Assembly: GCF_028748105.1 (NCBI RefSeq)
Contig: NZ_CP118168.1
Location: 806,001-870,000 of the forward strand
Length of the DNA stretch: 64,000 nt
Reading direction: 5' to 3'
Source: Entomospira nematocerorum
GTDB lineage: Bacteria > Spirochaetota > Spirochaetia > WRBN01
Position numbers and translations under genes: made by a program. The notes below the pieces were generated by a model, which had not been told where the DNA came from, searched no databases, and saw only the letters and a list, made by a program, of their open reading frames with translations. Numbering within the stretch: position 1 is the first letter of the stretch; every line of letters starts with the position of its first letter. Below are positions 17,957 to 27,232 of the stretch, one piece after another.

Positions 17957-18826
17957 ATGGCAGATCAGGCAGAGGGATTACGGGAACTTATGAAAGAGAT
18001 GCGACCTTCGCGTGAAAAAAAGACACGCATTATTGCTGTTGCATCAGGAAAAGGTGGAGTTGGTAAGACGAATATTTCCATTAACTTAGCTATTGCTTAT
18101 GCAAAGTTGAAGAAAAAGGTCGTTGTATTAGATGCAGATCTTGGTTTAGCTAATGTGAATGTTGTTATGGGGGTTATTCCCAAATATAATTTGTATCATG
18201 TTGTTCGTAAGCAGAAAACTATGCGAGAGATTATTTTAGATACGAATTATGGTATTCAAATTGTTGCTGGAGCTTCTGGATTCGCTAAAATTGCGAACTT
18301 AGAGGAAGATGAGCGTAAAGCTTTTATTGAAGAATTACAAGAGTTAAGTTATGCCGATGTAGTGATTATAGATACTTCTGCTGGTGTTTCTAGTAATGTT
18401 CTTAGTTTCATTGAAGCTGCTGATGATGTATTGATTGTTATTACACCAGAGCCAACTTCAATTACAGATGCTTATGGATTAATTAAAATTATGAGCACAG
18501 AGATTGATAGCCAAGAGATGAGTCTTAAATTAATTGTTAATCGTGCACAAAGTGTTACGGAGGCAAAGAAAGTACAGCAACGAGTCATCAGTATCGCTAG
18601 CCAGTTTCTGAATTTAAAGGTTGATTATTTAGGCTATGTTTATGATGATCCAATTGTAAGTCAAGCAGTAAGACGACAGGTTCCCTTTTTAGTGTTAGAT
18701 CCGGCATCACGACCATCTGAATGTGTCATGCACTTAGTATCTCGCCTTGAGAATGTAGATTACAAAGAGGGTGGAGGCATGAGTAAACTCTTACGTAATT
18801 TTCTAAAACCGCGGAAAGAAACCTAG
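17957..18826 (+). CDS. flhG: MinD-like ATPase FlhG (FleN/YlxH)
   Basis: The 289-aa ParA/MinD-family ATPase has a deviant Walker A SGKGGVGKTNIS (residues 30-41) and VVLDADLGLANVNV. It carries the N-terminal DQAEGLRELM motif that stimulates the FlhF GTPase in this family. It restrains flagellar number and positioning. GAGGAAAAGA provides the binding site. It is the last gene of the cluster and is followed by an 11-bp hairpin. Confidence 0.92.
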   Translation: MADQAEGLRELMKEMRPSREKKTRIIAVASGKGGVGKTNISINLAIAYAKLKKKVVVLDADLGLANVNVVMGVIPKYNLYHVVRKQKTMREIILDTNYGIQIVAGASGFAKIANLEEDERKAFIEELQELSYADVVIIDTSAGVSSNVLSFIEAADDVLIVITPEPTSITDAYGLIKIMSTEIDSQEMSLKLIVNRAQSVTEAKKVQQRVISIASQFLNLKVDYLGYVYDDPIVSQAVRRQVPFLVLDPASRPSECVMHLVSRLENVDYKEGGGMSKLLRNFLKPRKET

Positions 18827-18840
18827 AGAGATATTACATT

Positions 18841-18874
18841 ATGATAGAGAGTAGATAATAATGCTCTCTATCAT
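18841..18874. terminator. Hairpin between flhG and the acetyltransferase pseudogene
   Basis: An 11-bp perfect stem (ATGATAGAGAG/CTCTCTATCAT) with a 12-nt loop; no strong T-run on either side. The TCA of the convergent gene's stop lies in the right arm. Confidence 0.5.
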
Positions 18875-19526
18875 CGTAGGGCATTATTTTTAATTGCCCA
18901 TAATGCCTCTAGGTTACAATCTAATAAATATTTGTAGCTATTCTGGATTTGTTCTATAGGCCAGTCCCACCAACTTAAGTCTAAAAGAGAACGGATGGTG
19001 CTATCATCAAAGTGCATGCGAATAATTTTTGCAGGATTTCCCCCTACTATCGCATAAGGGGTACGTCTTTTGTCACCACAGCTCGTGTGGCTATGATTGC
19101 ACCTGAACCGATATGCACACCCGGCATGATGAGACTACTGTGTCCAAACCAGACATCATGATCAATGACGGTGACTCCTTTATTGTGAAAGTAGCTGCGA
19201 TCTGGGATACTTTCTGGATTCAGACTATCTTTCCAAAATAAAGGATAGGTTGTGAATGAGTGAATATGATGCTCTCCGTATGCACATAGAAATTGAACAT
19301 CAGAGGCAATTTGGCAAAATTTACCAATTTTTAATTGTAGACCCAATCCCTCTATATCTTGTAGAACATTGGTTCTTTCGAAGTTCTCTGGATTATTCTC
19401 TGAGTGATAGTAGGTGTAATCATCAACTTTAATATGTTCTTTTGTAATAAAGTGTTTTAGATATATAACAGACTTTATTGTTTCTCCATTAATAAAGAGT
19501 GGATATTGTCTCTCTTTGTCTAGCAT
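18871..19526 (-). pseudogene. CatB/Vat-type xenobiotic acetyltransferase, frameshifted
   Basis: The intact first frame (19526 down to 19047) encodes 159 aa of a left-handed beta-helix acetyltransferase (DHDVWFGHSSLIMPGVHIGS, AVVTKDVP), then stops after LMR. Reading one frame over from the C4 run at 19058-19061 gives the expected continuation YAIVGGNPAKIIRM, DDSTIRSLLDL and WWDWPIEQI, to a TGA at 18871. Adding one C restores a 218-aa protein with VPPYAIVGGNP. Family members transfer acetyl groups to hydroxyl groups of antibiotics or sugars. Either a real inactivating deletion, a phase-variable tract or an assembly error. Confidence 0.85.
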
Positions 19527-19586
19527 GTTTAGATTTCTCTTTTCCGTTCGTAGTGTTCTGTAGTTTACATAATAGGTAATAAACTA

Positions 19587-20804
19587 TTACGGTGTACTAG
19601 CAATAAATAATGTAGATTCACCTCTAAAGCAATAAGATCCTGCATTATGAGGAACAAAAATAGATTGACCTTGTTGAAGAATTTTATAGAGTTTGTTTCT
19701 ATTTGTGTAGATGTAAGCCTTACCATTAAGTGCTAAAATAATTTGAGCGGTATTATTAGATTGTAGTATAAATGGGTTTGTATTATTAATAGATTGATAA
19801 CTTAGTAAAAATTCTTGGCATGGTGTTGAAAAGCTATGGGTAGAGATATCCATTTGTAATATTTCAGGATATATCGGTTCAAATCGCACAATTTTTCTTA
19901 AACTGGCTATATCAATAGGCTTTGGTGTTAAACCAAATCTAATAACATTATCACTGAGCGTAAGAATTTCAATGCCTATGCCTTGCAGGTAGGAGTGGAT
20001 AGTTCCTGAGTCAACGAAAATGGCCTTATTTTGTGGAATATGGACGATGTTCATATAAAGTGGAGCTAGTATAGCGATGTCATGAGGGTGAATATCCCAT
20101 AATTTTTTAATCCAAAAGTATGGATGCTGCTGTGTGAATGATTGAGAGGTACTTGTTATGACTTGCATGGTCTTGATAATAATCTCCTCCTTCTCTTCTT
20201 GTGACAAGGAGAGCAATGAGTAGATAAATTGCTGAAGAGATGAAGATGATGGCGATACTCTAAGATCGTGGAGTATCTGCTGTAGAGTCTCTGAAGCGAT
20301 GGGCATGAGCCCCTCGATAATAGATGTGTAAGATCGAAATCCACATAAAGCCCAAAATTCATCATTGTAGGCCACTAGTAATTCTCTTTTATGATTATTG
20401 TCTTTGTAAATACGATTTTCATGTGTACTAGGCGAATTCGTGTGACGATTTTCTTCATAGAAACCTTCCTCAGCATGGGTTTTACTAGGGTGAACTTGGA
20501 GTGATAGAGGTGTGCCGATCGCGAGAACCTTTAAAAGAAAAGGAAGTTCTTCACCATATTGAGAAATATGGTCTTTTCCTAGAAAAAATTGAGGATCTGT
20601 TTGTATAAGATCTTGCAGAGAAATTAACGTATTATTTACTTCTGTAAAGCTAGTACCATTGGGATGTGTGCCCATCCATAATTCAGCTTGAGGTATATTA
20701 GCCTGATTTTCATATTGTAGAAGATCTGGTAGCATTTTACGATCTCCCCATGCATATGTTTTGATAACATTCTTTAGTATAAATAAGGGCTTGTATTGTG
20801 TCAC
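19587..20804 (-). CDS. manA: Mannose-6-phosphate isomerase, class I
   Basis: The 405-aa cupin enzyme interconverts mannose-6-P and fructose-6-P using zinc. Motifs: KTYAWGDRKM, AELWMGTHPNG, LSLQVHPSK (metal ligands Q and H), NNHKRELLVAY (Glu ligand) and DSGTIHSYLQG. The start is GTG 20804, with GAGGT 7 nt upstream. A possible dyad operator lies in the divergent region with the MFS gene. Together with the PTS and NagA it indicates hexose and amino-sugar use. Confidence 0.93.
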   Translation of the reverse strand: MTQYKPLFILKNVIKTYAWGDRKMLPDLLQYENQANIPQAELWMGTHPNGTSFTEVNNTLISLQDLIQTDPQFFLGKDHISQYGEELPFLLKVLAIGTPLSLQVHPSKTHAEEGFYEENRHTNSPSTHENRIYKDNNHKRELLVAYNDEFWALCGFRSYTSIIEGLMPIASETLQQILHDLRVSPSSSSLQQFIYSLLSLSQEEKEEIIIKTMQVITSTSQSFTQQHPYFWIKKLWDIHPHDIAILAPLYMNIVHIPQNKAIFVDSGTIHSYLQGIGIEILTLSDNVIRFGLTPKPIDIASLRKIVRFEPIYPEILQMDISTHSFSTPCQEFLLSYQSINNTNPFILQSNNTAQIILALNGKAYIYTNRNKLYKILQQGQSIFVPHNAGSYCFRGESTLFIASTP

Positions 20805-20850
20805 AAAAATTACCTCATGTTAGTTCTTGATTGTTGATCATATGTGTAGA

Positions 20851-20872
20851 TATCGGCATATAATAGCCGATA
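20851..20872. promoter_or_regulatory. Dyad overlapping a possible -10 between manA and the MFS gene
   Basis: TATCGGC, 8 nt, GCCGATA. The spacer contains TATAAT (20859-20864). This could be a repressor site or a small hairpin; regulator unknown. Confidence 0.35.
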
Positions 20873-20950
20873 GCACAAAGGCAAGAATAGCATAAATTTA
20901 ATAAATGTTTTTGCGGTATATCAAGAATTACGAATAATATGAGGATAAAA

Positions 20951-22213
20951 ATGGGTAAAAAATACGAACGCTATACACAACTATTACTACTTGCTCTAAG
21001 TTCAGGAGCCATTTTCCGTTTAGTATATCTACGCACGAGTTTTCAGGAAGGCATGCAAGCAGCATGGAGTATTGATATTATACAATTAAATGAATTGTAT
21101 GTATGGCTAGGGTTTGCTATAGTTATAGGATATGTTCCTAGTGGATGGATAGCTGATCGATTTTCCACCAAGTGGGTAATAGTTGTATCGCTTGGATTAA
21201 CAGCATTACTATCTGGGTTGTTTGCCTTAACTCCATCATTTTCTACATTGAAAATGATTTATCTGGGATTAGGGTTTAGCTCGGTATTTTTATTTTGGAG
21301 TTCGCATATGCGAGCTGCACGTGTCTTAAGTGGAGGAACCGAAGAGGGTAAATTTTTTGGTCTACTTGATGGTGGTCGAGGCTTGAGTGAGGCTTTGTTT
21401 GCTAGCCTTGCAACAGTTGGATTTCAGTGGATTGTAGTAGCTGATACGCAAAATATTGATGCTGCCATGCAATTTGTCTTTGTTTTCTTTGCAATTATTT
21501 TGATGCTATTAGCAGTTATGAATATTTTTTTATTGAGTCCGGATCAAACACAGAAAATTCGAAAACATTCTCATATACAGAGCAAAAATATTGCAAAAAC
21601 TCCTTATACTATCAGTGATCTCTTCAAAAATCGAGTTCTAATGAAACAAGTTATCCTTATGAGTACTATTATTTTTAGTGGATATACATTGTTTTTTACA
21701 GGTTTTGCTTTTTCTAGTTTACTAATTTCTACTTTCCATGTTCCTATTGTAACGGCAGCATATGTTTTGTCAGGAGTATTGTGGATGCGTCCAGTTGGTG
21801 CGATTAGTGGTGGATTCCTTGCTGATAAATATTCTAAACATATGATTCTTGCTATCAGTATGATATTATCTATCTTAGGTATTGTTCTGTTATTGTATGT
21901 GCCAATGCCTAATATTTTACGATTTGTATTGATTATTTTTATTGGTCTCATGAATGCGATGATCCGGGGTGTTTACTGGTCTTTACTACATTATATTCAG
22001 GTTCCAGAACAGGAACTTGGCCGTATGATAGGTCTTATCTCTTTTATTGGATATTTACCAGATGTATTACTTCCATTGTTGAGTGTATATCTTTACCTAC
22101 GATTACCAGAGATCCAGGCAACAAGATTATACTTGCAGGTTTCTTTAATAATTGGGATTATAGGTATCATTCTCACCACATATTTTTATCGACACACAAA
22201 GCGTCATTATTAG
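20951..22213 (+). CDS. Major facilitator superfamily transporter
   Basis: The 420-aa protein has about twelve hydrophobic segments split by a charged central loop near residue 200. The first half carries the MFS signature GYVPSGWIADRFSTKW after segment 2, and the second half has GGFLADKYSKH. The substrate cannot be told. The ATG at 20951 is chosen because GAGG (20941-20944) lies 6 nt upstream; the ATG at 20939 has no binding site. Divergent to manA, which hints at sugar or sugar-phosphate transport, but this is only context. Confidence 0.85.
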   Translation: MGKKYERYTQLLLLALSSGAIFRLVYLRTSFQEGMQAAWSIDIIQLNELYVWLGFAIVIGYVPSGWIADRFSTKWVIVVSLGLTALLSGLFALTPSFSTLKMIYLGLGFSSVFLFWSSHMRAARVLSGGTEEGKFFGLLDGGRGLSEALFASLATVGFQWIVVADTQNIDAAMQFVFVFFAIILMLLAVMNIFLLSPDQTQKIRKHSHIQSKNIAKTPYTISDLFKNRVLMKQVILMSTIIFSGYTLFFTGFAFSSLLISTFHVPIVTAAYVLSGVLWMRPVGAISGGFLADKYSKHMILAISMILSILGIVLLLYVPMPNILRFVLIIFIGLMNAMIRGVYWSLLHYIQVPEQELGRMIGLISFIGYLPDVLLPLLSVYLYLRLPEIQATRLYLQVSLIIGIIGIILTTYFYRHTKRHY

Positions 22214-22227
22214 ATTTTTGTAAAAAA

Positions 22228-22263
22228 AGAGAAAATTCGTAATAAATTTATAGAATTTTCTCT
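22228..22263 (+). terminator. Possible weak terminator after the MFS gene
   Basis: An 11-bp AT-rich stem (AGAGAAAATTC/GAATTTTCTCT) with a 14-nt loop and no T-run. Its 3' end touches the -35 of the next promoter. Confidence 0.4.
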
Positions 22264-22291
22264 TCAAAGAAGGTATATTAATCTCTATACT
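22263..22291 (+). promoter_or_regulatory. Promoter of the GltD-like oxidoreductase
   Basis: TTCAAA, a 17-nt spacer and TATACT, 30 nt before the start codon. Confidence 0.5.
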
Positions 22292-22320
22292 TTGTTAGAA
22301 AAGTCAAGGAGAAATAGTTT

Positions 22321-23544
22321 ATGGCATTACATATAATGGATGAGGCAAATCGGTGCTTACAATGTAAGACACCCTTGTGTCGAAAAGGCTGTCCTATTAA
22401 TACAAATATTCCAGAGGTTATTCGATTGCTCAAAGACAATCGTTTAGACGAAGCTGGTAAGATGTTGTTTGAGAATAATCCGTTAACAACTGTATGTAGT
22501 TTGGTCTGTGATCATGAAAAGCAGTGTGAAGGAAACTGTGTTTTAGCGCGAAAGGGAACTCCAGTACACTTCTCAACAATAGAACACTATATATCAACGA
22601 CATATGCACATAAAATGCGCGAATCACCAGCTCCTTCCAATGGCAGGAGGGTCGCTATCGTGGGATCGGGTCCTGCTGGAATTACCATTGCAATCATATT
22701 AGCGAATTATGGGTATCAAGTGACAATTTTTGATAGTAAAGAGAAAATAGGTGGCGTATTACGATATGGAATTCCTGAATTTCGACTTCCACATAGTATA
22801 TTAGATGATATAGAGGAACGTCATTTGATTGCACGTGGTATTAAAATTCGTCCTAATACATTGATAGGCAGTGCTATTGGAATAGATGATTTATTTAATG
22901 ATGGTTATCAGTCTATTTTCGTGGGAACAGGGGTTTGGAAGCCAAATTCGCTTAAAATTAAAGGTGAAACGTTTGGACATGTACATTATGCCATCAATTA
23001 TTTAAATAGCCCAGATAGCTTTCGTTTAGGGAAAAGCGTTATTGTCATTGGTGCTGGCAATGCTGCTATGGATGTTGCTCGTACGGCTTTACGGAAAGGT
23101 GTGACAGACCTTACGTGTTTTTCGATTACTAAAGAGGTTGCTGCAAGCCATTATGAATTTAGCTACGCCCAGCTTGAGGGTGTACAATTTGAATACAGTA
23201 AAAAACCTATAGAAATCACTGACAGAGGCGTTATTTTTATTGATGTTATGGAGAATGACGATGGGGATTTTATGGAAATTCCGAATACAGAGCAGTTATA
23301 TGAAGCGGATAGTATTATTGTTTCCATCAGTCAAGGTCCACAAAATAACATTATTAAGACCACTGAAGGGTTAGATGCTAATAATCGAGGCTTACTAACA
23401 ACAGATGAGACAGGACATACATCACGAGAAGGTGTCTTTGCTTCTGGTGACGTTGTGCGTGGGGCAAGAACGGTAGTAGAAGCGGTCGCACATAGTAAAG
23501 AGGTTGCTGAGGCGATGCATCAATATATGCAGAATTTGAATTAA
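22321..23544 (+). CDS. GltD/NfnB-like Fe-S FAD NAD(P)H oxidoreductase
   Basis: The 407-aa protein starts with a double Fe-S domain (CLQCKTPLCRKGCP, then CSLVCDHEKQCEGNC), followed by an FAD Rossmann site (VAIVGSGPAGITIA, about 109-122) and an NAD(P)H site (VIVIGAGNAAMDVA, about 240-253). This is the architecture of the glutamate synthase small subunit and of the large subunit of NADH-dependent ferredoxin:NADP oxidoreductase. No gltB or nfn partner is adjacent, so its electron partner is unknown. AAGGAG lies 9 nt before the ATG. It may be a stand-alone transhydrogenase-type enzyme. Confidence 0.82.
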   Translation: MALHIMDEANRCLQCKTPLCRKGCPINTNIPEVIRLLKDNRLDEAGKMLFENNPLTTVCSLVCDHEKQCEGNCVLARKGTPVHFSTIEHYISTTYAHKMRESPAPSNGRRVAIVGSGPAGITIAIILANYGYQVTIFDSKEKIGGVLRYGIPEFRLPHSILDDIEERHLIARGIKIRPNTLIGSAIGIDDLFNDGYQSIFVGTGVWKPNSLKIKGETFGHVHYAINYLNSPDSFRLGKSVIVIGAGNAAMDVARTALRKGVTDLTCFSITKEVAASHYEFSYAQLEGVQFEYSKKPIEITDRGVIFIDVMENDDGDFMEIPNTEQLYEADSIIVSISQGPQNNIIKTTEGLDANNRGLLTTDETGHTSREGVFASGDVVRGARTVVEAVAHSKEVAEAMHQYMQNLN

Positions 23545-23566
23545 TTTATAGAAATTTACATAATAG

Positions 23567-23615
23567 AAGCGTAATCCAGGGTAAAAAGATAGTTTTATTC
23601 TGGATTACGCTTTTT
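23567..23615. terminator. Bidirectional terminator, oxidoreductase gene / fusA
   Basis: A 13-bp perfect stem (AAGCGTAATCCAG/CTGGATTACGCTT) with a 20-nt loop, followed by T on the plus strand and preceded by AA. It separates convergent genes. Confidence 0.8.
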
Positions 23616-23625
23616 CATGATACTT

Positions 23626-25671
23626 TTAAGAGAGTTTTTTCTCATAGTGAGAGAATTTCATAGAGAAGGAGGCTCGCCCCTGACTCTGACTTCGTAATTC
23701 TGTACTATATCCAAACATCTTGGTAAGAGGTGATTGGGCATGAATAATCTGAATGGACTCATTCATATCCATCCCTAAGACAATACCCCCACGACTGGTT
23801 AGCTTACTGATGACATCACCTACATATTCATTTGGAACTTCAATATCCACAGCCATAATCGGTTCGAGGAGAATAGGGGAGGCATTGGAAGCAATTTTTT
23901 CGGTAAGCATGGCACCTAAGCTTTGATAGGCAACTTCATGAGCCAAATCTTCGTTATATACAGCATCCTCTATGGTGACTTCTACATCAAGACACGGATA
24001 GCCAAGTGTGATACCACTAGAGAGGGCGGCCTCTATACCTCGAATAGTCGCTGCTTGATAGTTCTCTGGAAGGACATTATTGGAGAGACCGTTAATCACT
24101 TTATTACCGGAGCCTCGTTCGCTTGCTTTCACGGAGAGGGTGAGTCCGGCAAAGGTCTCTTTACCATTAATGGGTCGTTCAAATGTTTCGGTTGCTTGGC
24201 TACTGGATTCAACACTTTCTCGATAGCTTACTTGTGGTTTACCGAGATTGAACTGAGCTTTGAATTCATCACGGGCACGTGTTGTGATAACATCGAGATG
24301 CAACTCTCCCATTCCACTAATCAGGAGCTGTCCAGTTTCTGTATTTTCCTTATGAATAAAGGTTGGATCCTCACGCTGAAGAATCGTGAGAACCTCTTTA
24401 AGTTTATTCATATCTGCGATTGTTTTTGGCTCAATAGCGATAGAAATCACTGGTTCTGGAAACTGAATGGACTCTAAGAGTATGGGTGCACCATTGGTAA
24501 TGGTATCTCCAGTTTGTGCTAGCTTGAATCCTTGGATTACACCGACATCCCCAGCTTTTAATTCATTCATTTGTTCTGGCGTACGAGCATGCATACGATA
24601 GAGCTTACCGATACGTTCTTTTTTATCTTTACCCACATTCAGTACCATGGTTCCAGCTTTAATACTACCGGCATAGACTCGAATATAACAGAGTGCGCCG
24701 CTCTCTTTATCTTGCTGAATTTTAAAGATAAGTGCAATAAAGTCATCCGACTCGGATCGTATTACTTGAATATCTTCTGATTTATTTTTATATATTTTCT
24801 TTGCTGCTACAGAGCCTAACTCGAAGGGATCTGGAAGGAAATAGGTTATAGCATCTAAAAGAGGCTGAATCCCTTTATTTTTGAGTGCACTACCCATCAT
24901 AACTGGTACGATTTGGCGTGTAACCGTTGCTTTACGAATTTCAGAGATGAGTAGTTCTTCGGGAATAGGAGTTTCTTCTAGTAGAAGATTTATAATTTCT
25001 TCACTATACGTAGATAGCGAATCAAGCATAGCGGTACGAGCTTCCTCCGCACTTGTAAGATAGGTAGCAGGGATACTCTCTTTGATGACGGTTGCTCCTT
25101 GTGTAGATTCATCAAAGACGAGGTATTGCATGGTAATTAAGTCTATTACACCGGCAAAATTGTCATTTTCATAAATAGGAAGTTGAATAGGGAGAGGATT
25201 AAGATGAAGCTTTTCCGCAATTTGTGTGAGAACAGACTGATAATTAGCTCCGACCCGATCCATTTTATTGATAAATGCAATACGAGGAACCTTGTATTTA
25301 TTAGCCTGACGTGATACCGTTTCACTTTGTGGTTGTACGCCGCCAACAGCACAAAAAACAGCTATAGCACCATCAAGAACACGCAGAGATCGCTCAACTT
25401 CTGCAGTGAAGTCAACATGACCGGGAGTATCAATGAGATTAATATGGGTGTCATGCCAAAAACATGTTGTAGCAGCACTTTGAATTGTAATACCACGTTG
25501 TTGTTCCTGTTCCATCCAGTCCATTTGTGTGGTTCCATCATCGACATCGCCAATACGACGACTCTTTCCTGTGTAGAAAAGGATGCGTTCGCTAACCGTT
25601 GTTTTACCGGCATCTACGTGTGCCATAATCCCAATATTTCTCATTTGCATGTTTATGATATTCCTCTGCAT
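23626..25671 (-). CDS. fusA: Translation elongation factor G
   Basis: The 681-aa translational GTPase has all EF-G regions: G1 IMAHVDAGKTT, switch RGITIQSAAT, G3 DTPGHVDF, G4 INKMD, and domains III-V with GMGELHLDV. It drives ribosome translocation or recycling. Spirochaetes usually carry two EF-Gs; this one has the VDDGTTQMDW switch region and lacks ribosomal-protein neighbours, so it may be the recycling type (EF-G2), which I cannot prove. The first ATG (25671) follows CAGGAG by 11 nt; ATGs at 25650 and 25644 are alternatives. Confidence 0.92.
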   Translation of the reverse strand: MQRNIINMQMRNIGIMAHVDAGKTTVSERILFYTGKSRRIGDVDDGTTQMDWMEQEQQRGITIQSAATTCFWHDTHINLIDTPGHVDFTAEVERSLRVLDGAIAVFCAVGGVQPQSETVSRQANKYKVPRIAFINKMDRVGANYQSVLTQIAEKLHLNPLPIQLPIYENDNFAGVIDLITMQYLVFDESTQGATVIKESIPATYLTSAEEARTAMLDSLSTYSEEIINLLLEETPIPEELLISEIRKATVTRQIVPVMMGSALKNKGIQPLLDAITYFLPDPFELGSVAAKKIYKNKSEDIQVIRSESDDFIALIFKIQQDKESGALCYIRVYAGSIKAGTMVLNVGKDKKERIGKLYRMHARTPEQMNELKAGDVGVIQGFKLAQTGDTITNGAPILLESIQFPEPVISIAIEPKTIADMNKLKEVLTILQREDPTFIHKENTETGQLLISGMGELHLDVITTRARDEFKAQFNLGKPQVSYRESVESSSQATETFERPINGKETFAGLTLSVKASERGSGNKVINGLSNNVLPENYQAATIRGIEAALSSGITLGYPCLDVEVTIEDAVYNEDLAHEVAYQSLGAMLTEKIASNASPILLEPIMAVDIEVPNEYVGDVISKLTSRGGIVLGMDMNESIQIIHAQSPLTKMFGYSTELRSQSQGRASFSMKFSHYEKKLS

Positions 25672-25690
25672 AAAAGTAAAAACTCCTGTT

Positions 25691-25719
25691 ATTCTACCAG
25701 AATTACATCAAAATAACAA
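25691..25719 (-). promoter_or_regulatory. Promoter of fusA
   Basis: Minus strand: TTGTTA, a 17-nt spacer and TAGAAT. The predicted start (about 25684) leaves a leader of some 13 nt holding CAGGAG. Confidence 0.55.
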
Positions 25720-25755
25720 GAGTTGTGTTATATATAACATGTGTAGAGCTAACCA

Positions 25756-27192
25756 CTAAGAGTATAAATGAGCTCCTTTTGTCGTAATAACTTGTTTATA
25801 CCAGTAAAAGCTTTCCTTGGGAATACGCTGTTGTGATCCTTGGCCTTGATCATCACGATCAACGTAAATATACCCGTAGCGTTTACTCATTTGCCCGGTT
25901 GTAGCACTTACAAGATCGATAGGACCCCAACTAGTGTATCCTATGAGGTTAACACCTTCATGGATAGCTTGAGCTACTTGCTTTAGATGTTCTCTAAGGT
26001 AGTCGATGCGATAATCATCATGGATTTTACCATCAGGAGAGATTTCATCCTTGGCACCTAATCCATTTTCTACGATGAATAGCGGTTTTTGATAACGATC
26101 CTGTAAATAATGAAGACTATAACGAAGTCCTACAGGATCTACCGGCCAGCTCCACTCTTTTGCCTTCTCATTGATAGGAGAGAGAAAGGGGTTCTTAATT
26201 GTATTCTTAAAGAAGTTAGATTGCTGCGATCCACCTCCTTTATGCGATACTGTATGGGAGCTGTAGTAACTAAAGCCAATGAAGTCAACAGGATTTTCGC
26301 GCATAAGGATGAGATCATCCTGCTCAATAGGTAGGGAAATACCTTTTTGGGCTAATTCATTTAAGTAGTGTGTTGGGTAGATACCTCTTACCTGAACGTC
26401 ACTAAATGTTGTTGTCAGACGCATATGTTGTTGCATTTGGATCATATCCAGTGGGTGGCAGGTCTCGGGGTAAGCAGGCCCAAAGGCTATCATACATCCA
26501 ACTTGAGCAGAATTCCCCATAATCTCATGACCTAGTTTAACCACTCTTGCACTTGCTACAAATTGATGATGCATCGCTGTGTAAAGAGTTTGCTCATACT
26601 GATCATCATCTCTCTTTACAGTCAGCGCTCCACCAGTGAACGGTACATGGAGGATGATGTTAATCTCATTGAAGGTCATCCAATATTTTACCTTTGATTT
26701 GTAGCGTGTGAAAATAGTCTTTGCAAAGTGTACATAAAAATCAATAAGACGACGATCAGCCCAACCACCATACTGATGTGCTAAATGAAGTGGTGTCTCA
26801 AAGTGTGTTATTGTAACGACTGGTTCAATATTGTTCTTAATAAGTTCATCAAAGAGATTATCATAAAACTGCAGACCCTCTTCATTTGGTTCGGAGTCAT
26901 CTCCATTGGGGAAGATGCGTGACCAAGCAATGGATGTGCGAAAAGTTGTAAAACCCATTTCTTTAAAAAGTGCGATGTCCTCCTTGTAACGATGATAGAA
27001 GTCTATAGACTGGTGGTAGGGGTAGAAGCGATCTTCCTCAATTGTTTGTGTAGGATCCCCCATGATACCATGTGGTAAAACATCTGCTGTAGAAAGACCC
27101 TTTCCTCCTTGATTATATGCCCCCTCTACTTGGCAAGCAGAAACGGCCCCACCCCATAAGAAATTATCAGGAAATAGAAAATGTTTATCCAT
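25756..27192 (-). CDS. bglA: 6-phospho-beta-glucosidase (GH1)
   Basis: The 478-aa family 1 glycoside hydrolase cleaves phosphorylated beta-glucosides made by PTS import. Catalytic acid/base Glu is in TFNEIN (about residue 176) and the nucleophile in FIVENGLG (about 376). The phosphate-binding signature of the 6-phospho branch, SATTGQMSKRYGYIYVD, is present. The ATG at 27192 is preferred because TGGG lies 7 nt upstream; the ATG at 27204 overlaps AAAGG. It is the third gene after the PTS IIBC permease and the lipoprotein phosphatase. Confidence 0.93.
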   Translation of the reverse strand: MDKHFLFPDNFLWGGAVSACQVEGAYNQGGKGLSTADVLPHGIMGDPTQTIEEDRFYPYHQSIDFYHRYKEDIALFKEMGFTTFRTSIAWSRIFPNGDDSEPNEEGLQFYDNLFDELIKNNIEPVVTITHFETPLHLAHQYGGWADRRLIDFYVHFAKTIFTRYKSKVKYWMTFNEINIILHVPFTGGALTVKRDDDQYEQTLYTAMHHQFVASARVVKLGHEIMGNSAQVGCMIAFGPAYPETCHPLDMIQMQQHMRLTTTFSDVQVRGIYPTHYLNELAQKGISLPIEQDDLILMRENPVDFIGFSYYSSHTVSHKGGGSQQSNFFKNTIKNPFLSPINEKAKEWSWPVDPVGLRYSLHYLQDRYQKPLFIVENGLGAKDEISPDGKIHDDYRIDYLREHLKQVAQAIHEGVNLIGYTSWGPIDLVSATTGQMSKRYGYIYVDRDDQGQGSQQRIPKESFYWYKQVITTKGAHLYS

Positions 27193-27232
27193 ATTAAAAC
27201 CCATCCTTTTATCATTTTTTGTCTATAGTATT

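Noticed and set aside
23923..24477. 184-codon open frame antisense to EF-G
   Set aside because: It lies fully within the strongly supported fusA gene, has no binding site and no recognisable protein pattern; a shadow of codon usage.
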